Both the position numbers and the translations under genes were made by a program. Of a stretch of 63,096 nucleotides of DNA, positions 46,838 to 56,245 are shown one piece after another. A model generated the notes under the pieces. It saw only the letters and a program-made list of their open reading frames with translations. It did not search any database and was not told the DNA's origin. The DNA is from Virgibacillus sp. MSJ-26 (GTDB taxonomy: Bacteria > Bacillota > Bacilli > Bacillales > Amphibacillaceae): the NCBI RefSeq assembly GCF_018918075.1, contig NZ_JAHLPW010000019.1, positions 1-63,096 of the forward strand, written 5' to 3'. Numbering within the stretch: position 1 is the first letter of the stretch; each line of letters begins with the position of its first letter.

Positions 46838-49546
46838 ATGAACAACAATCAAACCATCCACATCATTTCCCATACCCATTGGGATAGGGAATGGTATTTG
46901 CCTTATGAAAAGCACCATATGTTGTTAATTAAACTAATGGATCAGCTTATTGAAACATTAGAGAATGATCCTAATTACAAGAGTTTTCATTTGGACGGAC
47001 AAACAATTATACTAGATGACTATTTAGAAGTGCGTCCACATATGAAAGATAAATTAAAACAGTTAATAGAAAATGGACGGATTTACATTGGGCCATGGTA
47101 TATTTTACAGGATGAATTCTTAACAAGTAGTGAAGCGAATATTCGTAATTTACAATATGGAATGAAAGATGCCCGTAACTGGGGTGGACTCTCAAAGCTT
47201 GGGTACTTCCCGGATTCATTCGGAAATATGGGGCAAGCTCCACAAATACTTAAACAAGCGGGGATACAGTATGCTGTATTTGGTCGTGGCGTAAAACCAA
47301 CTGGCTTTAATAACATGGTTATAGACTCAGAGAATTTTGAATCACCCTATTCCGAAATGGTTTGGCGTTCACCGGATGGATCTTCTGTTAAGGGTATTTT
47401 ATTTGCAAATTGGTATTGTAATGGTAATGAAATTCCTGTCAACAATGATGAAGCAAGGAATTATTGGGAACAAAACATTGAGAACTTAAGTAAATATGCT
47501 TCATCCCCACATATGTTAATGATGAATGGGTGTGACCATCAGCCGATTCAAACCGATTTATCTAAAGCTATTGAAACGGCAAACTCTTTATATCCTGATG
47601 TGACATTTAAGCATTCAAATTTCAATGACTATATTGAAGAACTTACAAAAACATTACCTGAAAATGTAAAGGAAATAAAAGGCGAACTTCGCAGTCAACA
47701 AACGGATGGATGGGGTACTTTAGTCAACACTGCATCTTCACGTATGTATTTAAAACAAATGAATCGAGAATGTGAAACATTATTAGAAAATGTTGCCGAA
47801 CCTTTAGCCACTTTCGCTCATATCCTGGGAGCCGATTATCAGCATGATCATTTTGCATATGCTTGGAAAATTTTAATGCAGAACCACCCACATGATAGTA
47901 TTTGCGGCTGTAGTGTCGATGAAGTTCACAGGGGGATGGTTACTCGTTTTGAAAATGCAAAACATGTGACTGAAACGATTATTGATGAAAATCTTGAAGT
48001 TATAACCTCTCAAATTGATACAGCTTGTTTTAAAGATAGTCAAGCTGATGCGCTTGCGTTTACAATTTTCAATACAAGTGGCTACAAACGTTCTGGAGTT
48101 GTATCCGTAGAATTAGATGTAAAACGTGAATATTTTTCAAAAGGAGTTAATAAGAAACAGTTGAAAGAGTTTCCGTTAGGTAATCGGGTCATCATTGACG
48201 ATAAAGGCAATGAATACGGATGCCAAATAGAAGACTTAGGTATTTCATTTGGTTATGACTTGCCCGATGATAAATTTCGCCAACCTTATATGGCTCGCCG
48301 TGTTCGTATAGAGTTTGAAGCATTGGAAGTACCAATGCTAGGTTATAAGACATACGCCTTAATAAAAAAGAACGTAAAACAAGATCATGTATCATTGTTT
48401 AAAAATAAAAATGAAATAGAGAATAACTATTTCAATATAGTTATTGAATCCAATGGTTCATTGACCATAACAGATAAGCAAACTAAACGTCAGTATAAAG
48501 ATTTTTGTTTATATGAGAATTCTGGCGATATTGGTAGTGAATATATGTACAAACAGCCTAACGGTGAAAAGACAATAACAACTAAGGACTTAACAGCTAC
48601 AACTCGGATTATTGAAGATACTTCACTTAAAGCTGTTGTTGAAATAACCCATGAATGGGAGTTACCAAAAAGTGCTACCGACTTATTAGATCAGGAACAA
48701 CAAGAGCTTGTTTGGTTCACAAAACGAAAAGCAACTCGCACTAAAGAGACAGTTCCTTTCATAATAAAAACGTTTGTTACGGTAACAAAAGATGATCAAG
48801 GAATTAATGTCGAATCAACGTTTAATAATCAGGCGAAAGACCATCGATTAAGGGTACTGTTCCCGACAGATATAAAAACAGATTCTCACAACGTTGATGC
48901 CATTTTTGAAGTAGCAAATCGTGACAATGTACCATCAAAAGAATGGACTAATCCTGATTACTCTCAACATCAACAGAAATTTGTTGCTTTAAGTAATAAA
49001 ACGGAAGGTATTGCTATTTCTAATAAAGGTTTAAATGAATATGAGGTCTTAAGAGATTCACGGCAAACAATTGCAGTCACGCTGGTTCGTTCAGTTAGAG
49101 AAATGGGGGATTGGGGATATTTTCCGACTCCAGAAGCTCAGTGTCAAGGAGAGCAAAAAGCAGCATTTAGAATTTATCCATTTCAAGGTGACATGAATAA
49201 ATACGAAGCATACCAAGATGCTTATCAATACCAAATTCCATGGATAGCCAAGCAAACAGGCATTCAAAAAGGAAAAGTAGCGTCAACACATTCATTTTTA
49301 GATTGGGGCGGTCCTAAGCTGGCATTTACTTCCTTGAAAGTAAATGAAGATACTCAAGATATTATGGCCCGTTGGTACAACATGTCAGACGTTGATGATT
49401 ATCTTAAAGTATCTATGCCTAAAGAGAAGGCTAATGCTTATAAAAGTAATATTTTAGAGGAACAGAAAGGAAGTCTGGAACAAGGTGATATAGAGATAAA
49501 CGCCAAGCAACATGAGATTATCACATTAGGTTTGAGATTGAAGTAA
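46838..49546 (+). CDS. GH38 alpha-mannosidase, cytosolic
   Basis: 902 residues without signal peptide; TTGGAGGAAAA precedes ATG. The zinc/active-site features are clear: HTHWDREW (His14, Asp16), the nucleophile Asp126 in GYFPDSFGNM, and the zinc His in NHPHDSICGCS. The N-terminal catalytic alpha/beta barrel (about 1-270) is followed by a three-helix domain and large beta-sandwich domains, as in bacterial MngB-like and streptococcal GH38 enzymes. It should remove alpha-1,2/1,3-linked mannose from imported oligosaccharides. Linkage preference is an inference. It lies after the importer genes and 25 bases before GH125. Confidence 0.93.
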   Translation: MNNNQTIHIISHTHWDREWYLPYEKHHMLLIKLMDQLIETLENDPNYKSFHLDGQTIILDDYLEVRPHMKDKLKQLIENGRIYIGPWYILQDEFLTSSEANIRNLQYGMKDARNWGGLSKLGYFPDSFGNMGQAPQILKQAGIQYAVFGRGVKPTGFNNMVIDSENFESPYSEMVWRSPDGSSVKGILFANWYCNGNEIPVNNDEARNYWEQNIENLSKYASSPHMLMMNGCDHQPIQTDLSKAIETANSLYPDVTFKHSNFNDYIEELTKTLPENVKEIKGELRSQQTDGWGTLVNTASSRMYLKQMNRECETLLENVAEPLATFAHILGADYQHDHFAYAWKILMQNHPHDSICGCSVDEVHRGMVTRFENAKHVTETIIDENLEVITSQIDTACFKDSQADALAFTIFNTSGYKRSGVVSVELDVKREYFSKGVNKKQLKEFPLGNRVIIDDKGNEYGCQIEDLGISFGYDLPDDKFRQPYMARRVRIEFEALEVPMLGYKTYALIKKNVKQDHVSLFKNKNEIENNYFNIVIESNGSLTITDKQTKRQYKDFCLYENSGDIGSEYMYKQPNGEKTITTKDLTATTRIIEDTSLKAVVEITHEWELPKSATDLLDQEQQELVWFTKRKATRTKETVPFIIKTFVTVTKDDQGINVESTFNNQAKDHRLRVLFPTDIKTDSHNVDAIFEVANRDNVPSKEWTNPDYSQHQQKFVALSNKTEGIAISNKGLNEYEVLRDSRQTIAVTLVRSVREMGDWGYFPTPEAQCQGEQKAAFRIYPFQGDMNKYEAYQDAYQYQIPWIAKQTGIQKGKVASTHSFLDWGGPKLAFTSLKVNEDTQDIMARWYNMSDVDDYLKVSMPKEKANAYKSNILEEQKGSLEQGDIEINAKQHEIITLGLRLK

Positions 49547-49571
49547 AAGCAATTGAAGGAGATAACTTGAT

Positions 49572-50888
49572 ATGGAAAATAGAAAGATACCTGCCTCAAT
49601 GAATAAGTTAATTAATCATATAAAAGACAGTACAACTGATGATAAATTAAGTTATATGTTTGAAAATTGTTTTGCGAATACCTATGAAACGACGATTCGT
49701 CCTCAAGACGATGGTACAACCTTTGTTATTACAGGTGATATACCGGCCATGTGGCTTCGAGATTCGGCTGCACAAGTCAGACCTTATCTAGTACTTGCTG
49801 AGACGGATGAGAAGATGGCTGACATGATCCAAGGTGTTATTCAAAAACATATGGAATATATTAATCATGATCCGTATGCGAATGCTTTTAATGAAAAGCC
49901 AACAGGCGATCGTTATGCTGACGATGATACGGAGATGACGCCTTTATTGTGGGAACGGAAGTATGAGATAGACTCTTTATGTTATTCAATTCAACTAGCC
50001 TATTTATTCTGGAAATCTACTGGACGAACGGAGCATTTTAATGACACGTTTAAAAAAGCAATGGAAAACATTATGCATGTTTGGAAAGTCGAACAAAACC
50101 ATGCAGAGAAATCAAGTTATTTCTTTAGACGAGATAACTGCCCGCCACAGGATACATTATCACATGATGGAAAAGGTGCACCGGTTAAATACACCGGGAT
50201 GACGTGGTCAGGTTTTCGCCCCAGTGATGACGCCTGTCAATATGGTTATTTAATTCCCGCCAATATGTTTGCGGTAGTTGCATTGAGATACCTCAATGAA
50301 ATTGCTAAAAAGGTTCTTAGTAATCAAAATTTAGCTCAGAAGGCTAAATTGTTAGCTGATGAAATTGATGAGGGTATCCAAACCTATGGTAAGGTGGAGC
50401 ACCCTGATTATGGTGAGATTTATGCCTATGAAACAGACGGCTTTGGTAATTACAATTTAATGGACGATGCGAATGTCCCCTCATTATTATCGATACCGTA
50501 TCTTGGATACAGTGATTTAACCGATAAAACTTATCAAAATACTAGAGATTTTATATTGAGTAAATTAAACCCGTATTACTACGAAGGAACAGTCGCTAAA
50601 GGGATTGGTAGTCCTCACACACCAGAACAATACATCTGGCATATTGCACTTGCGGTGCAAGGCATGACAGCCGAAACTTTAGAAGAAAAAAATAATATAT
50701 TGGAAACGTTAAAGACGACTGACGCAGATAAGTATTTAATGCATGAAGGTTTTCATGTGGATAACCCAGATCAATTTACAAGACCTTGGTTTTCATGGGC
50801 GAATTCTATGTTCAGTGAATTTATCCTCCATATAAATGGAGTACATGTTAAAGGAAGTCCTCTAGCGACAAGATTAAGTACACATTAA
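49572..50888 (+). CDS. GH125 exo-alpha-1,6-mannosidase, cytosolic
   Basis: 438 residues, no signal peptide; GAAGGAGAT precedes ATG. Family signatures are GDIPAMWLRDSAAQVRPYL near residue 60, ERKYEIDSLCYSIQLAY, and WSGFRPSDDACQYGYLIPAN, consistent with the (alpha/alpha)6 barrel of GH125 (DUF1237). Characterised members from Streptococcus and Clostridium remove alpha-1,6-mannose from N-glycan cores. The pairing of GH38 and GH125 behind a ROK regulator is known from pneumococcal N-glycan use, which supports the role given here. Confidence 0.93.
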   Translation: MENRKIPASMNKLINHIKDSTTDDKLSYMFENCFANTYETTIRPQDDGTTFVITGDIPAMWLRDSAAQVRPYLVLAETDEKMADMIQGVIQKHMEYINHDPYANAFNEKPTGDRYADDDTEMTPLLWERKYEIDSLCYSIQLAYLFWKSTGRTEHFNDTFKKAMENIMHVWKVEQNHAEKSSYFFRRDNCPPQDTLSHDGKGAPVKYTGMTWSGFRPSDDACQYGYLIPANMFAVVALRYLNEIAKKVLSNQNLAQKAKLLADEIDEGIQTYGKVEHPDYGEIYAYETDGFGNYNLMDDANVPSLLSIPYLGYSDLTDKTYQNTRDFILSKLNPYYYEGTVAKGIGSPHTPEQYIWHIALAVQGMTAETLEEKNNILETLKTTDADKYLMHEGFHVDNPDQFTRPWFSWANSMFSEFILHINGVHVKGSPLATRLSTH

Positions 50889-50909
50889 TTAGTAGAAGAG
50901 GTGCTATTC

Positions 50910-52289
50910 ATGGTAACTTACAAATTCCCAAAAGACTTTTTATGGGGAGCAGCTGCTTCCGCAACTCAAACGGAAGGGGCTGCGGATAAGGATGGAAAAG
51001 CTAAAAACATATGGGATTATTGGTACGAAATAGAACCTGAACGTTTTCATGAGGAGGTTGGTCCTCAGGTAACGTCTAACTTTTATAGTTCATTTAAAGA
51101 AGATATAAAAAGGATGGAAGTTATTAACTTAAATTCATTCCGACCTTCTATTTCATGGTCTCGTCTACTGCCTGACGGTAAAAATGTTAATCAAAAAGCT
51201 GTTGCCTTTTATAATAGTATGATTGATGAATTGTTGGAACATGAGGTAGAACCAATTATTAATTTATATCACTTTGACATGCCGCTTCACTTTCAGAAAA
51301 TAGGCGGATGGGAAAATAGAGAAGTTGTCAAGGCATTTAATTATTATGCAGAAACAGCGTTTAAATTGTTTGGGAATCGTGTGAAGAAATGGACAACATT
51401 CAATGAGCCTATTGTTCCCGTTGAAATGGGCTATTTAAATCATTATCATTATCCATGTGTTGTGGATATGAAGCGGGCTGTTGTTGTTGCTTATCACTCG
51501 ATGCTTGCTAGTGCGAAAGCGATTCATTCATATCGTGAAATGAAACAAGACGGCGAAATAGGTATTATTTTAAATTTAACCCCGTCTTATCCGCGTAGTG
51601 ATTCAAAAGAAGATTTGGAAGCTTCCAAGATTGCTGATTTGTTTTATAATCGAAGTTTTTTAGATCCATCAGTTTTAGGGACGTATCCTGATGAACTCGT
51701 TCAATTATTAAGGAGATATGATCTTCTACCAACGAAAGAAGATGGTGATTTACAACTGATTCGTGATAATACCGTTGATTTTTTAGGTGTAAATTATTAT
51801 CAGCCTCGTCGTGTTAAGGTAAAAGAAACCCCTATTGAGTCTGAAACAATCTTACCTGAAAACTTTTTTGATCCGTATGTTTGGCCTGAGCGTCGAATGA
51901 ACCCTTATCGAGGATGGGAGATTTATGAAAAGGGTATTTATGATATAGCGATTAATATAAAAGATAATTATGGGAACATACCGTGGTATGTTGCTGAAAA
52001 TGGTATGGGAGTAGAAAATGAACAACGTTTTATAAACGAGTCAGGTATGATTGAAGATGATTACCGGATTGACTTCTATAGAGAGCATTTAAAATGGCTA
52101 CATAAAGGTATTCAAGAAGGCTCTAATTGTTTTGGCTACCATGTATGGACGTTTATGGACAATTGGTCTTGGTTAAATGCATATAAAAACAGGTATGGTT
52201 TATATCGCATTGATTTAGATACTCAGGAACGCTCTTTAAAACGTAGTGGAGAATGGTTTAGTAAAATTGCTAAAAATAATGGGCTTTAA
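50910..52289 (+). CDS. GH1 beta-glycosidase, possibly beta-mannosidase, cytosolic
   Basis: ATG 50910 is chosen because GAAGAGGTG lies about seven bases upstream; a GTG at 50901 overlaps that site. 459 residues of a standard GH1 barrel. FLWGAAASATQTEG opens the protein; the acid/base Glu166 (TTFNEP) and nucleophile Glu363 (VAENGMG) are present. In the position where beta-glucosidases have Glu (N-F-E-W) this protein has Ser (DNWSWLNAYKNRYG), a change also seen in 6-phospho-beta-glycosidases. With no PTS here, cleavage of the core Man-beta-1,4-GlcNAc, perhaps after phosphorylation by a ROK kinase, is the most interesting possibility but unproven. Confidence 0.88.
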   Translation: MVTYKFPKDFLWGAAASATQTEGAADKDGKAKNIWDYWYEIEPERFHEEVGPQVTSNFYSSFKEDIKRMEVINLNSFRPSISWSRLLPDGKNVNQKAVAFYNSMIDELLEHEVEPIINLYHFDMPLHFQKIGGWENREVVKAFNYYAETAFKLFGNRVKKWTTFNEPIVPVEMGYLNHYHYPCVVDMKRAVVVAYHSMLASAKAIHSYREMKQDGEIGIILNLTPSYPRSDSKEDLEASKIADLFYNRSFLDPSVLGTYPDELVQLLRRYDLLPTKEDGDLQLIRDNTVDFLGVNYYQPRRVKVKETPIESETILPENFFDPYVWPERRMNPYRGWEIYEKGIYDIAINIKDNYGNIPWYVAENGMGVENEQRFINESGMIEDDYRIDFYREHLKWLHKGIQEGSNCFGYHVWTFMDNWSWLNAYKNRYGLYRIDLDTQERSLKRSGEWFSKIAKNNGL

Positions 52290-52338
52290 AAACGATGTCA
52301 ATCTTAAAATGATATAATTAAACAATTTGAGGTGTAAT

Positions 52339-53247
52339 ATGGAGAATATCCTCGCATTTGATTTCGGTGGTACACATATTAAATATGGTTTAATTAATCA
52401 ACATGCACACATATTAAATCAAGAGCATACATCAACGCCAAATAGTCTTGATGATTTAATTGTTTTAATTCAAGACCAGCTTCGAAAAAATACAAACAAG
52501 AAAATAACAGGGATTGCCGTTAGTTCGCCTGGATCGGTTGCCGATAATGGAGTTATCTATGGTTCTAGTGCTATTCCCTATCTCCATGGTCCAAATATTA
52601 AGAAATTGATTGAAAGCAGAGTAGGATTAACGGTCCACATAGAAAACGATGCAAACTGTGCCGCACTTGCTGAAATTTGGCAAGGATCTGCTGTTGGAAA
52701 AGAAAATATTGCAGTAGTCGTAATAGGTACAGGTATTGGTGGGGCACTTGTGAGGAACGGTATTATCGAGAAAGGCAGTCATTTACATGGTGGTGAATTT
52801 GGCTATATGATCTTGGATCAAAATAACCTAGGAAGTGGTATGAACACCTTTAGTGAACTTGCTTCAACTTATTCAATTATAAAGCGCGTGGCTGAACGTA
52901 AAGGAGTCCCTTCATCCTCTTTAAAAGGCGAGATGATTTTTTCAAAAGCGGAACAGGGGGATAAAATATGCCAACAAGCGATTGCGGAATTCTATCATAT
53001 GTTAGCGATAGGGCTGTATAACATCCAATATACGTATGATCCTGAATCGATTTTAATTGGTGGTGGCATCAGTGTGAGAGAAGATTTGCTTGAACGGTTA
53101 ACGAAGGAAATGGAGGCTATTATAAGTTTAGTCGATGTAGCAACGGTGATTCCAAAGGTTGAGAAGTGTTATTTTAAGGCTAATGCGAATTTGATTGGTG
53201 CAGCCTATCATTATCGACAAGCAGAAGGTTTAGGTAGCACTAATTAA
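52339..53247 (+). CDS. ROK-family sugar kinase lacking the zinc cluster
   Basis: ATG 52339 follows TTGAGGTG by a few bases; a TTG at 52327 is part of that ribosome site. 302 residues: ATP loop FDFGGTHIKYGLI, SSPGSVADNGVIYG, the ENDANCAALAE catalytic segment and VVIGTGIGGALV. The usual CxCGxxGCxE zinc cluster is replaced by GGEFGYMILDQNNLGSG. Zinc-free ROK kinases include beta-glucoside kinases and some ManNAc or hexose kinases. It may phosphorylate a mannose-containing disaccharide or free hexose. It is cotranscribed with GH1 and the second kinase. Confidence 0.85.
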   Translation: MENILAFDFGGTHIKYGLINQHAHILNQEHTSTPNSLDDLIVLIQDQLRKNTNKKITGIAVSSPGSVADNGVIYGSSAIPYLHGPNIKKLIESRVGLTVHIENDANCAALAEIWQGSAVGKENIAVVVIGTGIGGALVRNGIIEKGSHLHGGEFGYMILDQNNLGSGMNTFSELASTYSIIKRVAERKGVPSSSLKGEMIFSKAEQGDKICQQAIAEFYHMLAIGLYNIQYTYDPESILIGGGISVREDLLERLTKEMEAIISLVDVATVIPKVEKCYFKANANLIGAAYHYRQAEGLGSTN

Positions 53248-53297
53248 TATGTATCTCTAAAAGCATTCGTATTCAAGAGTAAAGGAGCAGACTTAGT

Positions 53298-54215
53298 ATG
53301 AAAAATTCAATAGGAGTGGACATAGGGGGAACTAAAGTTGCTATTGGGATTGTAAATGAAACCGGACTAGTAAAGGAACAATCGATTATACCTACAGATT
53401 TATCTATTTCTCCGTTTGACATGATCTCCAAAATCAACGTTGAAATAAAAAATATCATTACCCAAGCAGGTTTGAAACAAGAAGATATAACTGGTATTGG
53501 CATAGGTGCACCCGGCCCACTTGATAGCAAAAATGGAATGATTTTATGTCCCCCAAATTTACCTACATGGAAGGATATCCCCATCCAAAAATGGGTAGAA
53601 GATGAATTTTCTATTCCAGTAAAGTTAGAAAATGATGCAAATGCGGCAGCACTTGCAGAAAAATGGATAGGCGCAGGGCAGAAGAATGATGATTTTATAT
53701 ATATGACTGTCAGTACTGGGATTGGATCAGGTATTATTTCAGATGGGAAGTTGTTACATGGCCGTAAAGGTAATGCGGGAGATGTTGGACATATAGTCGT
53801 AGACCCTTCGTTTGGACAATGTACTTGTGGACAATATGGTTGTTTAGAATGGATTGCCTCTGGTACTGCAATCGCAAGGGAAGGTTCTAAAATAATGGGT
53901 GAGAAGTTAACGACAGCAGAGGTATTTAATCTTTATGACCAAAACCATACTGATATTATACCATATATGAATCGTGTGTTTCATGTATTAGGTGTAGCGT
54001 GTGTAACCTTAATAAACATGTTTGATACTGAAAAGATTGTGATAGGTGGAGGCGTTTCGAATAGTGGTGAGACACTGTTTAATCCGATTCGAAGCTATGT
54101 ACAATCTTATGCACTAAATCCCGATGGAAGAAAGACAGAAATTGTACCATCTCAACTTAAACAGAGTAGCGGAGTAGTAGGTGCAGCGGCTTTATGGATG
54201 GATAATGTGTTATAA
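53298..54215 (+). CDS. ROK-family hexokinase (glucokinase/mannokinase type) with zinc cluster
   Basis: 305 residues; GTAAAGGAG precedes ATG. It has DIGGTKVAIGIV, GIGAPGPLD, LENDANAAALAEKW, STGIGSGI and a full zinc cluster, FGQCTCGQYGCLEW. It resembles glucokinase/NagK-like members. Because ManA is encoded next, phosphorylation of mannose to mannose-6-P is likely, though glucose or GlcNAc cannot be excluded. Two different ROK kinases side by side suggest two different sugars, probably mannose and GlcNAc or a disaccharide. Confidence 0.87.
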   Translation: MKNSIGVDIGGTKVAIGIVNETGLVKEQSIIPTDLSISPFDMISKINVEIKNIITQAGLKQEDITGIGIGAPGPLDSKNGMILCPPNLPTWKDIPIQKWVEDEFSIPVKLENDANAAALAEKWIGAGQKNDDFIYMTVSTGIGSGIISDGKLLHGRKGNAGDVGHIVVDPSFGQCTCGQYGCLEWIASGTAIAREGSKIMGEKLTTAEVFNLYDQNHTDIIPYMNRVFHVLGVACVTLINMFDTEKIVIGGGVSNSGETLFNPIRSYVQSYALNPDGRKTEIVPSQLKQSSGVVGAAALWMDNVL

Positions 54216-54271
54216 GAATAGAACATTATTTTTAAGCAATGAATGCTAAAAATTTTGATGGAGGGATGAAA

Positions 54272-55234
54272 ATGTATAAAGAGCCTATATTTCTGTCCCC
54301 TGTGTATCAAAAAAGAATATGGGGCGGACAAAATTTAAAAAAGGAATTTGGCTACGATATTCCATTTGAACAAACAGGAGAGGCTTGGGTTATGTCTGCC
54401 CTTGAGAATGAATCGAACATCGTTAAGAATGGACCTTTAGCAAATAAAACACTTTTAGATTTATGGGAAAACCATAGTGAGTTATTTAATAAAAACAACA
54501 AAAATGACTCGGTATATCCTCTTCTTGTAAAGATTTTAGATGCTAACGCTAATTTATCTGTTCAGGTCCATCCAGATGATACATATGCTAGGGAAATCGA
54601 AAAAGTTCCATACGGTAAAACAGAATGTTGGTATGTGCTAAACGCTAGAGAAGATGCAAGTATTATTTTAGGGCACCATGCACAAAATCGAGAGGAATTA
54701 GACAGGATGACGAAGGATGGGGAGTGGGATAAATTACTTCAAACGAAAAAAGTAAATCCTGGTGACTTTTTTTATGTGCCTAGCGGTACGATTCATGCGA
54801 TTGGTGAAGGTATTATGATTTTGGAAATCCAACAAAGTTCAGATATTACCTATCGTGTATATGATTATGATCGGACAGATGATAACGGGGCCAAACGTGA
54901 GTTACATTTAGAAAAAGCGAAGGAAGTCACTACAATCCCACATAAATCCTCTGAATTTCCTCGTATCAGAGAATGTGTAGAAGGGCTCACGAGCGACACA
55001 TTGATTAAAGAAAAATACTTTACAGTTTATCATTGGATATTAGATGGAACTGTAACTCATAAATTATCAGCGGACTTCTTGCAGGTAAATGTTATCAAAG
55101 GTGAAGCAAGTATTAAAGTTGAAGATCAATCGTTTGCGATTCAAAAGGGTGATAACTTTATTATTCCTCACAGCGTACAATCATTCCAATTGGTAGGTAA
55201 TGCAGAATTTGTAGTTTCTCATATAACAGAATGA
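54272..55234 (+). CDS. manA: Class I mannose-6-phosphate isomerase
   Basis: ATG 54272 is preferred: GGAGGG lies seven bases upstream and the 320-residue product begins MYKEPIFLSPVYQKRIWGG like Bacillus ManA; an ATG at 54239 adds eleven unlikely residues. Zinc and active-site features include SVQVHPDDTYA, GKTECWYVL, and the VPSGTIHAIGEGIMILEIQ cupin segment. It converts mannose-6-P to fructose-6-P in the cytosol. As the last gene of the cluster it links released mannose to glycolysis, which supports the view that mannose is the main product. A hairpin follows. Confidence 0.93.
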   Translation: MYKEPIFLSPVYQKRIWGGQNLKKEFGYDIPFEQTGEAWVMSALENESNIVKNGPLANKTLLDLWENHSELFNKNNKNDSVYPLLVKILDANANLSVQVHPDDTYAREIEKVPYGKTECWYVLNAREDASIILGHHAQNREELDRMTKDGEWDKLLQTKKVNPGDFFYVPSGTIHAIGEGIMILEIQQSSDITYRVYDYDRTDDNGAKRELHLEKAKEVTTIPHKSSEFPRIRECVEGLTSDTLIKEKYFTVYHWILDGTVTHKLSADFLQVNVIKGEASIKVEDQSFAIQKGDNFIIPHSVQSFQLVGNAEFVVSHITE

Positions 55235-55252
55235 AATCTTAATAGATTCTAA

Positions 55253-55284
55253 TAAGCCATGATTTTAGTGAAAATCATGGCTTA
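55253..55284 (+). terminator. Hairpin ending the ROK operon
   Basis: A 14-pair perfect stem (55253-55266 with 55271-55284) and a four-base loop; only a weak T-tail follows. Confidence 0.7.
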
Positions 55285-55405
55285 ATGTGTTTAATCTTTA
55301 ACTCAGAGGTATTATTCTTGTTAGAACATTAGATGTTGCGTTTATCTGTCTAATCCGCTTGCATCGTTTACGAACAAATTCCCATACAAAAAAATCCCAC
55401 CAACC

Positions 55406-56245
55406 TCACCTCCTATTCCTCCACAAAACTAAATCAATCAAGACAACTGTAAATCCAACCAAATACATCCAAGAAAATTGGCTGGTGAGGAGTTGGTCGT
55501 TCCAATGTAATGTCACTCCAAGCATTTCATTGACTTCATGGTAGGCTTCAGTCGGCATAACTGTTTTCATGGGTTCGAGCACGTCGGTCATAAGCAGGTT
55601 TCTTAATAAAACGGTTGATTGGGTTGTTGGGAATAAAATAATTATCTTTTGGATATAGGCTGGTAAAATGCCGATTGGAATGTAAATCCCAGCTAAAAAT
55701 CCAATGAGTGTTCCTACAATCGTTGAAAATCCGCTGAAGGCACTCATTGTTTTTAAACTCGATGTAATGAGGTGAAAAAGCAATGTATGCATGAGCGTGC
55801 TTAGAATAATGATAGTAATGAGCGACACAGAAAGATTGAAAGTGATGTTAAACTTCACGAGGGTATACATATAGCCAAAAATAAATAGTAACGCTGTAAA
55901 AATGAATCCGATGATGAACGAATAGGTTACATAGGAATAAGCAAGCGACTGTTTGGTGGTTTTTGTGATCAGGAAGTCTTCGCTTTTTCTGCCGACTTTA
56001 TCCTCAATGAACTTTCCAAGAGCTCCAAGGGAAGCTGTAGCAGTGGTGACAGCGATAATACCTGCGAACATCCATAAGAAAACGAAAGCAGCTTGGTCGT
56101 TGAATTCGGGTAAATTGGACGAGATGTTTTCAGATAAAAAGAGCAGGTAAAGTGTGATGATGATAAATACTGAAAATAATGAGAAAAACACACTCGCTTT
56201 GTCTTTGAAAAACAACTTGATATGACGCTGGATTAAAGTATTCAT
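55406..56245 (-). CDS. ABC-2 type transporter permease
   Basis: 279 residues with six predicted membrane helices and a large loop after the first, the ABC2_membrane layout. It overlaps the ATPase gene by four bases, so both are translated together. It forms the channel of an exporter for an unknown substrate, perhaps an antimicrobial or lipid-like compound. It ends the four-gene minus-strand operon that starts with a LytTR regulator. It converges with manA and no terminator of its own is obvious apart from the hairpin beyond. Confidence 0.87.
   Translation of the reverse strand: MNTLIQRHIKLFFKDKASVFFSLFSVFIIITLYLLFLSENISSNLPEFNDQAAFVFLWMFAGIIAVTTATASLGALGKFIEDKVGRKSEDFLITKTTKQSLAYSYVTYSFIIGFIFTALLFIFGYMYTLVKFNITFNLSVSLITIIILSTLMHTLLFHLITSSLKTMSAFSGFSTIVGTLIGFLAGIYIPIGILPAYIQKIIILFPTTQSTVLLRNLLMTDVLEPMKTVMPTEAYHEVNEMLGVTLHWNDQLLTSQFSWMYLVGFTVVLIDLVLWRNRR

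Noticed and set aside
55359..55544. A 61-codon plus-strand frame after manA.
   Set aside because: Overlaps the end of the ABC-2 permease gene and has no ribosome site.
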